Shown here: positions 16,921 to 27,401 of the stretch, piece after piece
Layout: each line of letters begins with the position of its first letter
Position numbering within the stretch: position 1 is the first letter of the stretch
NCBI RefSeq assembly: GCF_900188225.1
Contig: NZ_FZOC01000004.1
Coordinates: 285,537-349,536 of the forward strand
Length of the DNA stretch: 64,000 nucleotides
Source of the DNA: Humidesulfovibrio mexicanus
GTDB lineage: Bacteria; Desulfobacterota; Desulfovibrionia; Desulfovibrionales; Desulfovibrionaceae
Direction of reading: 5' to 3'
Translations under genes and position numbers: made by a program
The notes under the pieces: model-generated
The model's database searches: none
What the model saw: only the letters and a program-made list of their open reading frames with translations
What the model was told of the DNA's origin: nothing

Positions 16921-18417
16921 CTAGGCCGCCGCCGGAGGCGTCTCGCCCTCCTGCTGCGCGGGCTTGCGCTTCTTGCCGAAGAAGAAGGCCAGCCACACGC
17001 CCACCTCGTACAGCACGCACAGGGGCACGGCCATCATGGTCTGGCTGATGGCGTCCGGCGGGGTGAGGGCCGCCGCAAGGACGAAGGCCGCGAGGATGGC
17101 GTACTTGCGCTTCTTCTTGAGCCCCTCGTGCGTCACCAGGCCCAGGCGGGCCAGGAAGAACAGGAACAGCGGCAGCTCGAACACGATGCCGAAGGCGAAG
17201 AGCAGCTTGAGCACGAAGTCCAGGTACTCGTCCAGCTTTGGCGTGAACACCAGCATGTCGTTGGAGTAGCTGGCGAAGAACTCGAAGCCGAAGGGGAAGA
17301 CCACGAAGTAGCCGAACAGCGCCCCGCAGGTGAAGCACAAAGCCGAGAAAAAGGCGATGGGCATGATCCACTTGCGCTCGTGGGAGTAGAGCCCCGGCGC
17401 GATGAACTGCCAGATCTGATAGAAGATGTACGGGCTGGACACGAACATGCCCGCCACGAAGGCCACCTTCATCTCGGTGAAAAAGGCCTCCGTGGGCAGG
17501 GTGTAGATGAAGTGGCTCTGCTTGATGGCGTCGAGCATGGGCTGCATGAGCACGGTCAAAATCTTCTGGGCGAAGGCGTAGCAGCCCAGGAAGCCCACAA
17601 GAACGGCGATGGCGCTGCGGGTCAGGCGCTTGCGCAGGTCGTTCAGGTGGCCGAAAAGGCTCATGCGCCCGGCCTCCCCCTCGCCCACGGCGTCGTCCCC
17701 CTTGGGCGGCGGCGGCGGCGGAACATCGTCCCCTGCTCCGGCTGCCGGCGGCGCGGGCTCCGCAGCTTCTGCTGGCGGCATGGGCTCAGCGGCCTCGGCT
17801 GGCGGCATGGGCTCCGCAGCTTCCGCTGGCGGCATGGGCTCAGCGGCCTCTGCTGGCGGCATGGGCTCCGCAGCTTCCGCTGGCGGCATGGGCTCAGCGG
17901 CCTCGGCACCGGGGACGGCCTCGGCTGCGGGAGCCTGCGCGGGCTCGACGGGCGCGGCGTCGCCCTGTGCGGGTTCGGCCGGGGCCTCTTCCGCTCCGGC
18001 GCGCTCCACCGGCGGCTGCCCGGGCAGGCCGGAGAGGTCCGGCGCGTCCTGGGGCTCGGCGGCAGACCCGGCCACGGTTTCGTCCGCAGGCTGTGTTTCG
18101 GGCTCGGACGAAGGTTCGGCCGCGGGTTTGGCTTCGCCCCCGGATGCGGTCTCAGTCGAAGGCTGCGTCTCGGGTTCGGCCGCAGGCGTGGACGCGGAAT
18201 CCTTGTTGCCGAACAGGTGCTCCTCGGCCTCGGCCTTGCGGCGCTCGAAGTCGGCCATTTCGGTTTCGCGCTCGATGGTGCGCTTGAACTCGCCGCTCAT
18301 CTGCTTGAATTCGCCGATGGCCTTGCCCACCGACTTCATGAGGTCGGGCAGCTTCTTGGGATCCACCACGAGAATCGCCACAAGGGCGATAAGGAGCATT
18401 TCACCGGTGCCGGGCAT
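16921..18417 (-). CDS. tatBC: TatB-TatC fusion of the twin-arginine translocase
   Basis: One uninterrupted 498-codon frame joins two Tat subunits. Residues 1-70 look like TatA/TatB: a short membrane helix (about 7-18), a Glu at position 6 as in TatB, the PKKLPDL motif (with Asp before the Pro in place of the usual Gly) and an amphipathic helix. Residues 71-250 are a Pro/Ala/Glu-rich linker with six units of AEAAEPMPP (the last AEAAEPAPP). Residues 251-498 are a full TatC with HLNDLRKRL at the start and six membrane segments. Tat moves folded, cofactor-loaded enzymes such as periplasmic hydrogenases. An ATG at 17664 with upstream GGGGGAGG could also start TatC alone. Confidence 0.9.
   Translation of the reverse strand: MPGTGEMLLIALVAILVVDPKKLPDLMKSVGKAIGEFKQMSGEFKRTIERETEMADFERRKAEAEEHLFGNKDSASTPAAEPETQPSTETASGGEAKPAAEPSSEPETQPADETVAGSAAEPQDAPDLSGLPGQPPVERAGAEEAPAEPAQGDAAPVEPAQAPAAEAVPGAEAAEPMPPAEAAEPMPPAEAAEPMPPAEAAEPMPPAEAAEPMPPAEAAEPAPPAAGAGDDVPPPPPPKGDDAVGEGEAGRMSLFGHLNDLRKRLTRSAIAVLVGFLGCYAFAQKILTVLMQPMLDAIKQSHFIYTLPTEAFFTEMKVAFVAGMFVSSPYIFYQIWQFIAPGLYSHERKWIMPIAFFSALCFTCGALFGYFVVFPFGFEFFASYSNDMLVFTPKLDEYLDFVLKLLFAFGIVFELPLFLFFLARLGLVTHEGLKKKRKYAILAAFVLAAALTPPDAISQTMMAVPLCVLYEVGVWLAFFFGKKRKPAQQEGETPPAAA
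17746..17907. repeat. Coding 27-base tandem repeat in tatBC linker
   Basis: Six tandem 27-base units encode residues 171-224 of the fusion. The first five give AEAAEPMPP and the last AEAAEPAPP. Codon choice alternates from unit to unit, so the true repeat is about 54 bases long and present about three times, which suggests a recent two-unit duplication. Copy number could vary between strains without breaking the frame. Confidence 0.9.
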
Positions 18418-18470
18418 AGGCCTTCCTGAGTCTTGTCGTCAGCGGCGGGAGCGCCGTTTCGTCGCCTCTG

Positions 18471-20018
18471 CTACTCCCACTCGATGGTGCTGGGCGGCTT
18501 GCTGGAGATGTCGAAAACCACGCGGTTCACGCCCTTGACCTCGTTGATGATGCGGCTCGACATGCGGGCCAGCACCTCGGAGGGCAGGCGCGACCAGTCG
18601 GCGGTCATGGCGTCGATGCTGTCCACGATGCGCAGGGCGATGACGTGCTCATAGGTGCGGTCGTCGCCCATCACCCCCACGGTCTTAAGGGGCAAAAGCA
18701 CGGCGAAACCCTGCCAGACCTTGCGGTACCAGTCCGTGGCAAGCAGTTCGTGCTGCACGATCTTGTCGGCCTGGCGCAGGATCTCCAGCCGCTCCTCGGT
18801 GATCTCGCCGATGACGCGGATGGCCAGCCCCGGGCCGGGGAAGGGGTGGCGCCAGATGATGTGCTCGGGCATACCCAGTTCGTAGGCGACCTTGCGCACC
18901 TCGTCCTTGAACAGCTCGCGCAGGGGCTCCACCAGCTTCAGGTTCATCTTTTCGGGCAGGCCGCCCACGTTGTGGTGGCTCTTGATGACCGCGCTGGGGC
19001 CCTTGAAGGACACGGACTCGATGACGTCCGGGTACAGGGTGCCCTGGCCCAGGAAGCCGACGCCCTCAATGGCCTTGGCCTCGCGGTCGAAGACCTCGAT
19101 GAAGGTGTAGCCGATGATCTTGCGCTTCTGCTCCGGGTCTTCGACCCCTTTCAATTTGTCGAGGAACTCCTTGCGGGCATCGACGCACTTCACGTTCAGG
19201 TCGAAGTGCTCCTCCAGGAAGGCGATGACCTCCTGACGCTCGCCCATGCGGAGCAGGCCGTTGTCCACGAAGATGCAATACAGGCGCTTGCCGATGGCGC
19301 GGTTCAAAAGCACGGCGGCCACGGTGGAGTCGATGCCGCCGGAGAGGCCGAGGACCACCTTGCCCTCGCCCACCTGCTCGCTCATGGTCTTAATGGAGGA
19401 GTCCACAAAGGAGCTCATGGTCCAGCCGGGCTTGAGGCCCGCGATCTTGAACAGGAAGTTCGACAGGATGCGCTCGCCCTGGTCGGTGTGGGCGACCTCC
19501 GGGTGGAACTGCACGGCGTAGATCTTGCGGGCCGGGTCGCACATGGCGGCGTGCTCCAGGCTGCCGGTCCTGCCGATGCAGGCAAAGCCTGTGGGCAGCT
19601 GGCCCACATGGTCGCCGTGGCTCATCCACACGGTGAGCTTCTCCTTGCCCTCCACCCCGGCGAAAAGCGGGCAGTCGGCAAAGGCCTCGAACTCGGCGCG
19701 GCCGTATTCGCGGTCCTTAGAGCGGGTCACCACGCCATCAAGGGTGTGCGCCAGAATCTGCATTCCGTAGCAGATGCCCAAAATGGGCAGGCCCCAGGAG
19801 AGATATTCCTTGGGCAACGGGGGCGCGCCCTCGTCGTGCACGCTGGAGGGCCCGCCGGAAAGCACAAGCGCGCTGGGGTTCATGGCCCGGATGGCGGCCG
19901 GGTCGCTGGTGCAGGGGTGGATTTCCGAATACACCCCGGCCTCGCGGATGCGCCGCGCGATGAGCTGGGTGACCTGCGACCCGAAATCGATGATGATGAC
20001 CTTGTCCTGCTGCTGCAT
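18471..20018 (-). CDS. guaA: GMP synthase (glutamine-hydrolysing)
   Basis: GuaA aminates XMP to GMP using glutamine and ATP. The 515-residue protein has the class-I amidotransferase domain (about 1-195) with the catalytic Cys in [10 protein letters not shown] and the His in [11 protein letters not shown], the PP-loop ATPase motif [13 protein letters not shown] (about 220) and the C-terminal dimerisation domain ending in the family-typical KPPSTIEWE. It lies 22 bases downstream of guaB, so both GMP-forming steps are in one unit. tatBC follows after 53 bases. Confidence 0.97.
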   Translation of the reverse strand: MQQQDKVIIIDFGSQVTQLIARRIREAGVYSEIHPCTSDPAAIRAMNPSALVLSGGPSSVHDEGAPPLPKEYLSWGLPILGICYGMQILAHTLDGVVTRSKDREYGRAEFEAFADCPLFAGVEGKEKLTVWMSHGDHVGQLPTGFACIGRTGSLEHAAMCDPARKIYAVQFHPEVAHTDQGERILSNFLFKIAGLKPGWTMSSFVDSSIKTMSEQVGEGKVVLGLSGGIDSTVAAVLLNRAIGKRLYCIFVDNGLLRMGERQEVIAFLEEHFDLNVKCVDARKEFLDKLKGVEDPEQKRKIIGYTFIEVFDREAKAIEGVGFLGQGTLYPDVIESVSFKGPSAVIKSHHNVGGLPEKMNLKLVEPLRELFKDEVRKVAYELGMPEHIIWRHPFPGPGLAIRVIGEITEERLEILRQADKIVQHELLATDWYRKVWQGFAVLLPLKTVGVMGDDRTYEHVIALRIVDSIDAMTADWSRLPSEVLARMSSRIINEVKGVNRVVFDISSKPPSTIEWE

Positions 20019-20040
20019 GGAGCGTCCCTTTGCGCGGTCC

Positions 20041-21498
20041 CTAGGACTCGACGCGGTAGTTGGGGGATTCCTTGGTGATGATGACGTCGTGCACGTGGCT
20101 TTCGCGCAGGCCGGCGGCGCTGATCTCCATAAAGCGCGCCTTCTGCTTCAGCTCCTCGATGCTGGCGCAGCCCAGATACCCCATGCCGGAGCGCAGGCCG
20201 CCCACCAGCTGGTGCAGGCTTTCGCCCACCTGCCCGCGGAAGGGCACGCGGCCGACGATGCCTTCGGGCACGAGCTTCTTGCTCTTGTCCTGGAAGTAGC
20301 GGTCGGAGCTGCCCGCGTTCATGGCGTCTATGCTGCCCATGCCGCGGTAGATCTTGTAGGTGCGGCCCTGGTACAGGATGGTTTCGCCGGGGCTCTCCTC
20401 GGTTCCGGCGAAAAGCGAGCCCATCATGCAGGTGTCGGCTCCGGCGGCCAGCGCCTTCACCACGTCGCCGGAGAACTTGATGCCGCCGTCGGCGATGATG
20501 CACTTGTTCGCCTCGCGGCAGGCGCGGCCCGCCTCCAGGATGGCGGTGATCTGCGGCACGCCCACGCCGGCCACGATGCGCGTGGTGCAGATGCTTCCCG
20601 GACCGATGCCCACCTTCACGGTGTCCACCCCGGCCTCGATGAGGGCCTTGGCCCCGTTGTAAGTGGCCACGTTGCCGCCGATGATCTGGGCGTCGGGGAA
20701 GGCGTCGCGCAGGGCGCGGCAGGCCTTGAGGATGTTGGCGGAATGCCCGTGGGCGCTGTCGAGCACGATGAAGTCCACCCCGGCGCGCAAAATCGCCTCG
20801 GCCCGGGCGATGCCGTCCTGGCCCACGCCCACGGCCGCGCCCACGCGCAGGCGGCCCTTGTCGTCCTTGCAGGCGTTGGGGTACTTTTTGACCTTCTCGA
20901 TGTCCTTGATGGTGATGAGGCCTTTCAGCTTGTTCTCGTCGTCCACCACCAGCAGCTTTTCGATGCGGTTCTGGTGCAGGTGGCGCTTGGCCTCCTCGTC
21001 GCTGATGCCCTCGGGCACGGTGATGAGGTTGCGGCTGGTCATGACCTCGGAAACCGGGGTGGCGGGATCGGTGACGAAGCGCACGTCGCGGTTGGTGACG
21101 ATGCCCACGAGCTTGTCGCCCTTGACCACGGGCAGTCCGCTGATGCGGTACTCGCTCATGAGGGAGAGCACCTTGCCCACGTTGTCGTCGGGGTGCACGG
21201 TCACGGGATCGTGGATCATGCCCGACTCGCTCTTCTTGACCTTGTCCACCTCGCGCACCTGGTCGCGAATGCTCATGTTCTTGTGGATGACGCCCACGCC
21301 GCCCGCGCGCGCCATGCTGATGGCCATGCGCGCCTCGGTCACGGTGTCCATGGCGGCGGACAGAAGCGGGATGTTCAGGCGGATTTCGGGGGTGAGCTGG
21401 GTGCCCACGTCAACGCTGTCCGGCAGGACCTCGGAATAATCGGGGACGAGCAGCACGTCGTCGAAGGTGAGCGCCTTTCCGATGATCTTGTCCTGCAT
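20041..21498 (-). CDS. guaB: IMP dehydrogenase
   Basis: GuaB oxidises IMP to XMP with NAD, the committed step to guanine nucleotides. The 485-residue protein is a TIM barrel with an inserted pair of CBS domains (about 95-200, including [20 protein letters not shown]). The catalytic loop [15 protein letters not shown] holds the active Cys and is followed by [13 protein letters not shown] chose the ATG at 21498 after GGAGG, giving [15 protein letters not shown] as in relatives; the frame is open 17 codons further upstream. guaA follows on the same transcript. Confidence 0.97.
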   Translation of the reverse strand: MQDKIIGKALTFDDVLLVPDYSEVLPDSVDVGTQLTPEIRLNIPLLSAAMDTVTEARMAISMARAGGVGVIHKNMSIRDQVREVDKVKKSESGMIHDPVTVHPDDNVGKVLSLMSEYRISGLPVVKGDKLVGIVTNRDVRFVTDPATPVSEVMTSRNLITVPEGISDEEAKRHLHQNRIEKLLVVDDENKLKGLITIKDIEKVKKYPNACKDDKGRLRVGAAVGVGQDGIARAEAILRAGVDFIVLDSAHGHSANILKACRALRDAFPDAQIIGGNVATYNGAKALIEAGVDTVKVGIGPGSICTTRIVAGVGVPQITAILEAGRACREANKCIIADGGIKFSGDVVKALAAGADTCMMGSLFAGTEESPGETILYQGRTYKIYRGMGSIDAMNAGSSDRYFQDKSKKLVPEGIVGRVPFRGQVGESLHQLVGGLRSGMGYLGCASIEELKQKARFMEISAAGLRESHVHDVIITKESPNYRVES

Positions 21499-21564
21499 GG
21501 ATTCCTCCGGTTCCGGGCGCACGCGCCCTGTTTCGTGTTCAGCCCGCATGTCGCCGGGCCGTTG

Positions 21565-22272
21565 CTACAGGCCCAGGTATGCCTTCTTGACCGCATCGTT
21601 GGCAAGGAGCTTGTGGCAGGCGTCCTCGAGGGTGATGCGGCCATTTTCCATGACGTACCCGCGGTGCGCCACCTTGAGCGCCTGGTTGGCGTTCTGCTCC
21701 ACCAGAAAGATGGTGGTGTTGCTCTCGCGGTTGATCTGCTTGATGATGTCGAAGATCTGCCGGATGATGAGCGGGGCCAGGCCAAGGCTCGGCTCGTCGA
21801 GGAGCAGCACCTTGGGCCGGGCCATCAGCGCGCGGCTTATGGCCAGCATCTGCTGCTCGCCCCCGGAAAGAGTGCCGCCAAGCTGCCTGCGGCGCTCGCG
21901 CAGGATGGGGAACAGGTCGAACACCTGCTCCAGGTCCCGGCCTATGCCGTCCTTGTCCGAGCGCAGAAAGGCGCCCATGTCCAGGTTCTCCTGCACGGTA
22001 AGGTCCGGAAAGATGAGGCGGCCTTCCGGCACCTGGCAAATGCCCTGCTGCACGATCTTGTTGGGCGCCACGCCGTTGATCACGCGGCCCTCGAACAGCA
22101 CTTCGCCCCTGCGGGGGGGCGTCACGCCGCAGATGGTCATGAGCGTGGTGCTTTTCCCCGCGCCGTTGGCGCCGATGAGGGTGATGATCTCGCCCTCGCC
22201 CACGGTGATGGACACGTCGCGCAGGGCCTGGATGTTGCCGTAGTAGGTGTCTATGTTCTTAAGCTCAAGCAT
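21565..22272 (-). CDS. livF: Branched-chain amino acid ABC transporter ATPase LivF
   Basis: The 235-residue ATPase of a LivFGHMK importer has Walker A GANGAGKSTTLM, the ABC signature LSGGEQQMLAI, Walker B VLLLDEPSLGLAP and the switch segment LVEQNANQAL, all typical of LivF. Its start overlaps the end of livG by eight bases. It is the last gene of the livKHMGF set, with guaB 66 bases further on. Confidence 0.95.
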   Translation of the reverse strand: MLELKNIDTYYGNIQALRDVSITVGEGEIITLIGANGAGKSTTLMTICGVTPPRRGEVLFEGRVINGVAPNKIVQQGICQVPEGRLIFPDLTVQENLDMGAFLRSDKDGIGRDLEQVFDLFPILRERRRQLGGTLSGGEQQMLAISRALMARPKVLLLDEPSLGLAPLIIRQIFDIIKQINRESNTTIFLVEQNANQALKVAHRGYVMENGRITLEDACHKLLANDAVKKAYLGL

Positions 22273-23064
22273 CGCTTTCCTCGCCCAGGTAGGCCCGGAT
22301 GACCTGCGGATCGGCGCTGACCTCGGCCGGGGTTCCGGTTGAGATGACGCGGCCGTACTCCATGACGTAGATGCGGTCCGACAGGCTCATGACCATCTTC
22401 ATGTCGTGCTCGATCAGAAGCACGGACACCTGGAACTCCTCGCGGATCTTGATGACCATCTCCTTGAGCTCCAGGGTCTCCTGGGGATTCATGCCCGCTG
22501 CGGGCTCATCCAGAAGCAGCAGGAAGGGGTCCGTGGCCAGGGCGCGCGCAATTTCAAGCCTTCTCTGCGCGCCGTAGGGCAGGTTTCTGGAATACTCCCC
22601 CGCCACATCCTCAAGTCCCACCTTCTTGAGCAGCTGGTAGCTGCGGTCCACCACGTCCTGTTCCTCGCGCCGGGTGGCCGGCGGCCGCAAAATCGCGCCC
22701 AGAATACCGCTTTTGGTGCGGCAGTGCCGCCCGATCATGACGTTCTCAAGGGCGGTCATGCTGGGGAACAGCCGGATATTCTGGAAGGTGCGCGCCATGC
22801 CCAGCTCGCACACGTGGTTGGTGCGCATTCCGTTGATGCGCCGCTCCCCGCCTTCGCGCGGGTAGGCCAGCACATTGCCCTCCGTGGGCACGTAGATGCC
22901 GGTGATGCAGTTGAAGAAAGTGGTCTTCCCCGCGCCGTTGGGGCCGATGAGCGCCACCACCTCGCCTTGGCGGACCTCCAGGTCCACATCCGAGAGGGCG
23001 CGCAGCCCGCCGAAGTTCATACTTATGTTGCGGACCGAAAGGACCGCCTTTGCGTTGGTATCCA

Positions 23065-23065
<1 letters not shown>
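22265..23065 (-). CDS. livG: Branched-chain amino acid ABC transporter ATPase LivG
   Basis: The 266-residue ATPase has Walker A GPNGAGKTTFFNCITG, the LivG-type insert with MARTFQNIRLFPSM, the signature NLPYGAQRRLEIARALAT, Walker B LLLLDEPAAGMNP and LLIEHDMKMVMSLSDRI. The ATG at 23065 shares one base with the livM stop (TGATG), and the gene's end overlaps livF. It pairs with LivF to power the transporter at the cytoplasmic side of the membrane. Confidence 0.95.
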
Positions 23066-24279
<1,214 letters not shown>

Positions 24280-24282
24280 GGC

Positions 24283-25185
24283 CTACACCTTTTGCGCCCG
24301 CTGCTTGCCCAAAAGGCCGGCCGGGCGGAAGATCAGAATGAGCACCAGAAGCAGGAAGGCGAACACGTCCTCGTAGTCGCTGGAAACATAGCCCGCGGCG
24401 AAGCTCTCGGTCCAGCCCAGCACAAGGCCGCCCAGCATGGCGCCGGGAATGCTGCCGATGCCGCCCAGCACCGCCGCCGTGAAGGCCTTGATGCCCGCCA
24501 AAAAGCCGATGACGAAGTTGATCTGGCCGATGTGCGAGGCGATGAGCACGCCGCCCACGGCCGCCAGGCCGGACCCGATGACGAAGGTCGCGCTGATGAC
24601 CTGGTCCACGTTGACGCCCACCAGCATGGCCATTTTGCGGTTCTGCGCCGTGGCGCGCATGGCCTTGCCCATGCGGGTGAACTTGATGAACAGCGTCAAG
24701 GCCACCATCACCGCAATGGAGGTGGCGATGATGAACAGGTCGCTGGTGGCCAGGAAATTTGCGTAGGGCTCCATGAACGCAAGGTCCGGAATGAGCCTGG
24801 GGAAGGGCAGAAAGTCCGGGGTCTGCGCCAGCATGATGTAATTCTGCAGCAGGATGGACATGCCGATGGCGGAGATGAGCGGCGCCAGCCGGGGCGCGCC
24901 GCGCAGGGGCTTGTAGGCGATCTTCTCCACCGTGTAGCCGTACGCCGCGGAGTACAGCACCGCGATGATGAGCGCGATGACCAGGATGGACAGGGCGGGC
25001 AGTCCCATGGCCGTAAGCACACCGGCCACAATGAGGCCCATGAACGCGCCGATCATGTAGATCTCGCCGTGGGCGAAGTTGATGAGCTCGATGATGCCGT
25101 AGACCATGGTGTAGCCGAGCGCGATGAGCGCGTACACGCTGCCGCGGGAGAGCCCGCCGAAAAAGAGCTGAAGAAAATATTCCAT
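24283..25185 (-). CDS. livH: Branched-chain amino acid ABC transporter permease LivH
   Basis: The 300-residue permease starts MEYFLQLFFGGLSRGSVYAL, continues with the family segment ALGYTMVYGIIELINFAHGE and has the cytoplasmic loop FTRMGKAMRATAQNRKMAML, which couples to the ATPase. Eight membrane segments are likely. The ATG at 25185 was chosen over an upstream in-frame ATG because it matches the conserved start of LivH. The 125 bases between it and livK hold a strong hairpin. Confidence 0.94.
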   Translation of the reverse strand: MEYFLQLFFGGLSRGSVYALIALGYTMVYGIIELINFAHGEIYMIGAFMGLIVAGVLTAMGLPALSILVIALIIAVLYSAAYGYTVEKIAYKPLRGAPRLAPLISAIGMSILLQNYIMLAQTPDFLPFPRLIPDLAFMEPYANFLATSDLFIIATSIAVMVALTLFIKFTRMGKAMRATAQNRKMAMLVGVNVDQVISATFVIGSGLAAVGGVLIASHIGQINFVIGFLAGIKAFTAAVLGGIGSIPGAMLGGLVLGWTESFAAGYVSSDYEDVFAFLLLVLILIFRPAGLLGKQRAQKV

Positions 25186-25238
25186 ATGACCGTCCTGCCC
25201 GGGGAAGGAGCTTCCCGCGCGGCCTTTCACTTACAGAA

Positions 25239-25274
25239 CCAGGGGACGGGCGCTTTTTCGCCCCCGCCCCCTGG
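25239..25274 (-). terminator. Intercistronic hairpin between livK and livH
   Basis: Bases 25239-25245 pair with 25268-25274, and after one mismatch 25247-25250 pair with 25263-25266. On the minus strand it follows the livK stop by about 37 bases without a T run. Such hairpins often protect or partly terminate the message so that the binding protein is made in excess over the permeases. Confidence 0.5.
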
Positions 25275-25310
25275 CCGGATGTCACCTGCCCGGATGCCGG
25301 GCGGCGGAGG

Positions 25311-26480
25311 CTACTTCAACAGTTCGAACTTGCCGTCCTTCACCTGGTAGACGGAGAAGCTCACGCCCTCGGCGTCGCCTTTGGCGTCGAACTTGATCTT
25401 GCCCACCGTGGTCTCCACGTATTCCGCGCGCAGGGCGGCCACAACCTTGTCGTAGTCGGTGCTGCCGGCCTTGGCCACGGCGTTCAGCAGGGCCTGGGCG
25501 GCGGCGTAGCCCTGGGCGTAGAAGGAGCCGGGCTTGGAGCCGTAGGCCTTCTCGTGGTCGGCCACGGCCTTCTTGTAGATCTCGTTGTCGGCCGGGATCT
25601 GCGGACCGGTGACGTAGACGCCCTCGGCGTCGGGGCCGGCGGTCTTGATGAAGGTGTCGTCCTTCACGCCATCGTCGGAGACGAAGGCAATTTTGAGGCC
25701 CTTCTTGTGCATCTGGGTCACGATCTTGGAGGCCTCGGGATGGTAGCCGCCAAAAAGCACGGCGTCCGCGCCGGAGGCCTTGATCTTCTGGATCACGGCG
25801 GAGTAGTCCACGCCGCCGGGGGTGATGCCTTCGAACAGCGCCACGGTGGCCTTGCCTTCCTCAAGCGCCTTCTTGGCGCTGTCGGCGAAGCCCTTGCCGT
25901 AGTCGCCCTTGTCGTGCAGCACAGCCACCTTCTTGACTTTGAGCTCGGCCAGCGCGAACTCGGCTGCGGCCTTGCCCTGGACCAAGTCGTAGGAAATGGT
26001 GCGGAAGAAGTTGGGGTAGGCGCCGTCCTGGGTCAACTCGGTGCTGGTGGCCGAGGGGCTCATGACCACCACCTTGGCGTCCTTGTAGATGGGCAGGGCG
26101 GCCTTGGTGGCGCCGGAGCAGATGTGGCCGAGCACGATGCCGACCTTCTCGCTCACAAGCTTGGTGGCCGCGTTGGTGGCCAGCTCGGGCTTGCACTGGT
26201 CGTCCATGGGCAGCACTTCCACCTTCTTGCCGTTGATGCCGCCCTTGGCGTTCCACTCATCGGCCACCAGCTTGGCGGCGTTCAGCGTGGGCATCCCGTA
26301 CGAGGCCAGATCGCCGGAGTGGGCGCCGGCCACGCCGAGCACGATGGTCTCCCCGGTCGGCGCGCCAGCGGTGGCGTTGGCCTCGGCTGCCTGCTCACCC
26401 TTCTTTTCGCCGCCGCAGCCAACGGCCAGCAAACCGGCCAGGGCCACACCAAGAACCGTCATCATCCATTTCGATTTCAT
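25311..26480 (-). CDS. livK: Branched-chain amino acid ABC transporter binding protein
   Basis: The 389-residue protein starts [20 protein letters not shown] and has a lipobox AVGC, so it is probably a lipid-anchored periplasmic binding protein. The mature part fits the type-I periplasmic binding fold (Peripla_BP_6): [20 protein letters not shown], then [20 protein letters not shown] and YAPVLHDKGD-like strands such as [20 protein letters not shown]. The ATG follows GGAGGAGCAGGGAGC. It leads the liv operon, which has a good promoter upstream. Confidence 0.94.
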   Translation of the reverse strand: MKSKWMMTVLGVALAGLLAVGCGGEKKGEQAAEANATAGAPTGETIVLGVAGAHSGDLASYGMPTLNAAKLVADEWNAKGGINGKKVEVLPMDDQCKPELATNAATKLVSEKVGIVLGHICSGATKAALPIYKDAKVVVMSPSATSTELTQDGAYPNFFRTISYDLVQGKAAAEFALAELKVKKVAVLHDKGDYGKGFADSAKKALEEGKATVALFEGITPGGVDYSAVIQKIKASGADAVLFGGYHPEASKIVTQMHKKGLKIAFVSDDGVKDDTFIKTAGPDAEGVYVTGPQIPADNEIYKKAVADHEKAYGSKPGSFYAQGYAAAQALLNAVAKAGSTDYDKVVAALRAEYVETTVGKIKFDAKGDAEGVSFSVYQVKDGKFELLK

Positions 26481-26586
26481 GCTCCCTGCTCCTCCGAAAA
26501 AAAGGTTCGACCGGCCAAGAAATCCAGATATGCCTAGAGGCCGCGAAGTCTGGACCCCGCAGCCTTTTCCCACCTTGAAGGCGGCT

Positions 26587-26614
26587 ATTTTAGTTGAATA
26601 CCCGCCCGTGTCAA
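26587..26614 (-). promoter_or_regulatory. Promoter of the liv operon
   Basis: On the minus strand TTGACA (26614-26609) is followed after 16 bases by TAAAAT (26592-26587). The -35 box is perfect and the -10 box matches five of six. Transcription would start near 26580, leaving about 100 bases of leader before livK. Confidence 0.75.
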
Positions 26615-26644
26615 TATGCGCAAGCCGTCCGACAGATCGGACAG

Positions 26645-27271
26645 CTACTGCCCCTTGCCCGCGGCAAGCTCCTCCTGGGCGCTCTTCAGCACATCGGAAT
26701 CCTTTGGGTTCAGCTGCACGACTCGACGGAAGTGCGCATCGCCCTCGGCCGACTTCTGCATGTAGTGCTTGAGCAGAATGCCCATGTTGTAATGCGCCAG
26801 CGCATCGTCCGGCGCGGCCTTGAGCACGATGTCGAAGGATTTCTTCGCCTCCGCGTACTCCTTGCGCTCGAAGCGCACCATGCCCATGGCCCGGTGCGCG
26901 TCCGGGTTCCCCGGTTCGGCCTTGGCCGCCATTTGCGCAAATTCAAGCGCCTTGTCCCAGGCCTGCATCATCATGAAGGTGTTGGCCAGTTCCAGCAAAA
27001 CCTTGGCGTCGTTCGGATTCTGCTCCACGCGGCGCATGAGCTCACGCAGTTGCTCCATGTCCACGCCCATCATCCCGGCCATGGGGCCGCCCATGGCGCT
27101 GGCGCCGCCCATGCCGCCCCGCTCCTGGTGCACCTCGACCACAAGCCCGCCGCCCTTCATGCGATAGACGAAGGAGCCCACGAACATCGTCACGATGACC
27201 GCAAGAAGCGCAAAAAGGATGAACTTCTGCCCGCCGCTCAAGGGGGCGTGCCTATCTATCGTGTCCGTCAC
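26645..27271 (-). CDS. TPR protein at the end of the ccm operon (CcmI-like)
   Basis: The 208-residue protein has one membrane segment near the N-terminus (about 16-34, FILFALLAVIVTMFVGSFVY), a Met/Gly-rich linker and about three TPR units facing the periplasm (AKVLLELANTFMMMQAWDKA, then AHRAMGMVRFERKEYAEAKK and AHYNMGILLKHYMQK). In System I maturation, the TPR part of CcmI/CcmH holds apocytochrome c for haem ligation. That is a reasonable role here, and no CcmG or CcmH is seen. The GTG start lies inside the end of ccmD, with GGAG seven bases before it. Confidence 0.75.
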   Translation of the reverse strand: MTDTIDRHAPLSGGQKFILFALLAVIVTMFVGSFVYRMKGGGLVVEVHQERGGMGGASAMGGPMAGMMGVDMEQLRELMRRVEQNPNDAKVLLELANTFMMMQAWDKALEFAQMAAKAEPGNPDAHRAMGMVRFERKEYAEAKKSFDIVLKAAPDDALAHYNMGILLKHYMQKSAEGDAHFRRVVQLNPKDSDVLKSAQEELAAGKGQ

Positions 27272-27392
27272 GGAGCGTCTCCAGGTGTTGCAATCTGTTG
27301 GATATCGACCTGCCGCGCAGGCACAGGGCGATGGCATAGCCCGCCAAAAAAATCCAGACCGCGGCGTTGGCCGCAACGACATATCCGTTCAT
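27252..27392 (-). CDS. ccmD: Haem exporter small subunit CcmD
   Basis: This short gene encodes 46 residues beginning MNGYVVAANAAVWIFLAGY. It has a single membrane helix (about 7-24) followed by a basic tail (LRGRSISNRLQHLETLRD), exactly the size and shape of CcmD. CcmD holds the CcmABC complex together with CcmE and helps release haem-loaded CcmE. It starts 9 bases after the ccmC stop behind GGGAGGGG and overlaps the TPR gene by 20 bases. Sequence conservation in this family is poor, so the call rests on position and topology. Confidence 0.82.
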   Translation of the reverse strand: MNGYVVAANAAVWIFLAGYAIALCLRGRSISNRLQHLETLRDGHDR

Positions 27393-27401
27393 TTCCCCTC
27401 C

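Noticed and set aside
17746-17907. Regular repeats that might suggest a CRISPR array
   Set aside because: Units are adjacent without spacers and encode a Pro/Glu/Ala-rich linker in frame.
16921-18417. TatBC fusion as product of a frameshift error
   Set aside because: The linker is in one frame with coherent composition and a perfect in-frame amino acid repeat, which an artefact would not give. Reads should still be checked.
21499-21564. Search for a purine riboswitch before guaB, and for leaders before the BMP operon (54386-54502) and corA
   Set aside because: The gaps are short or show no conserved junction pattern that I can recognise.
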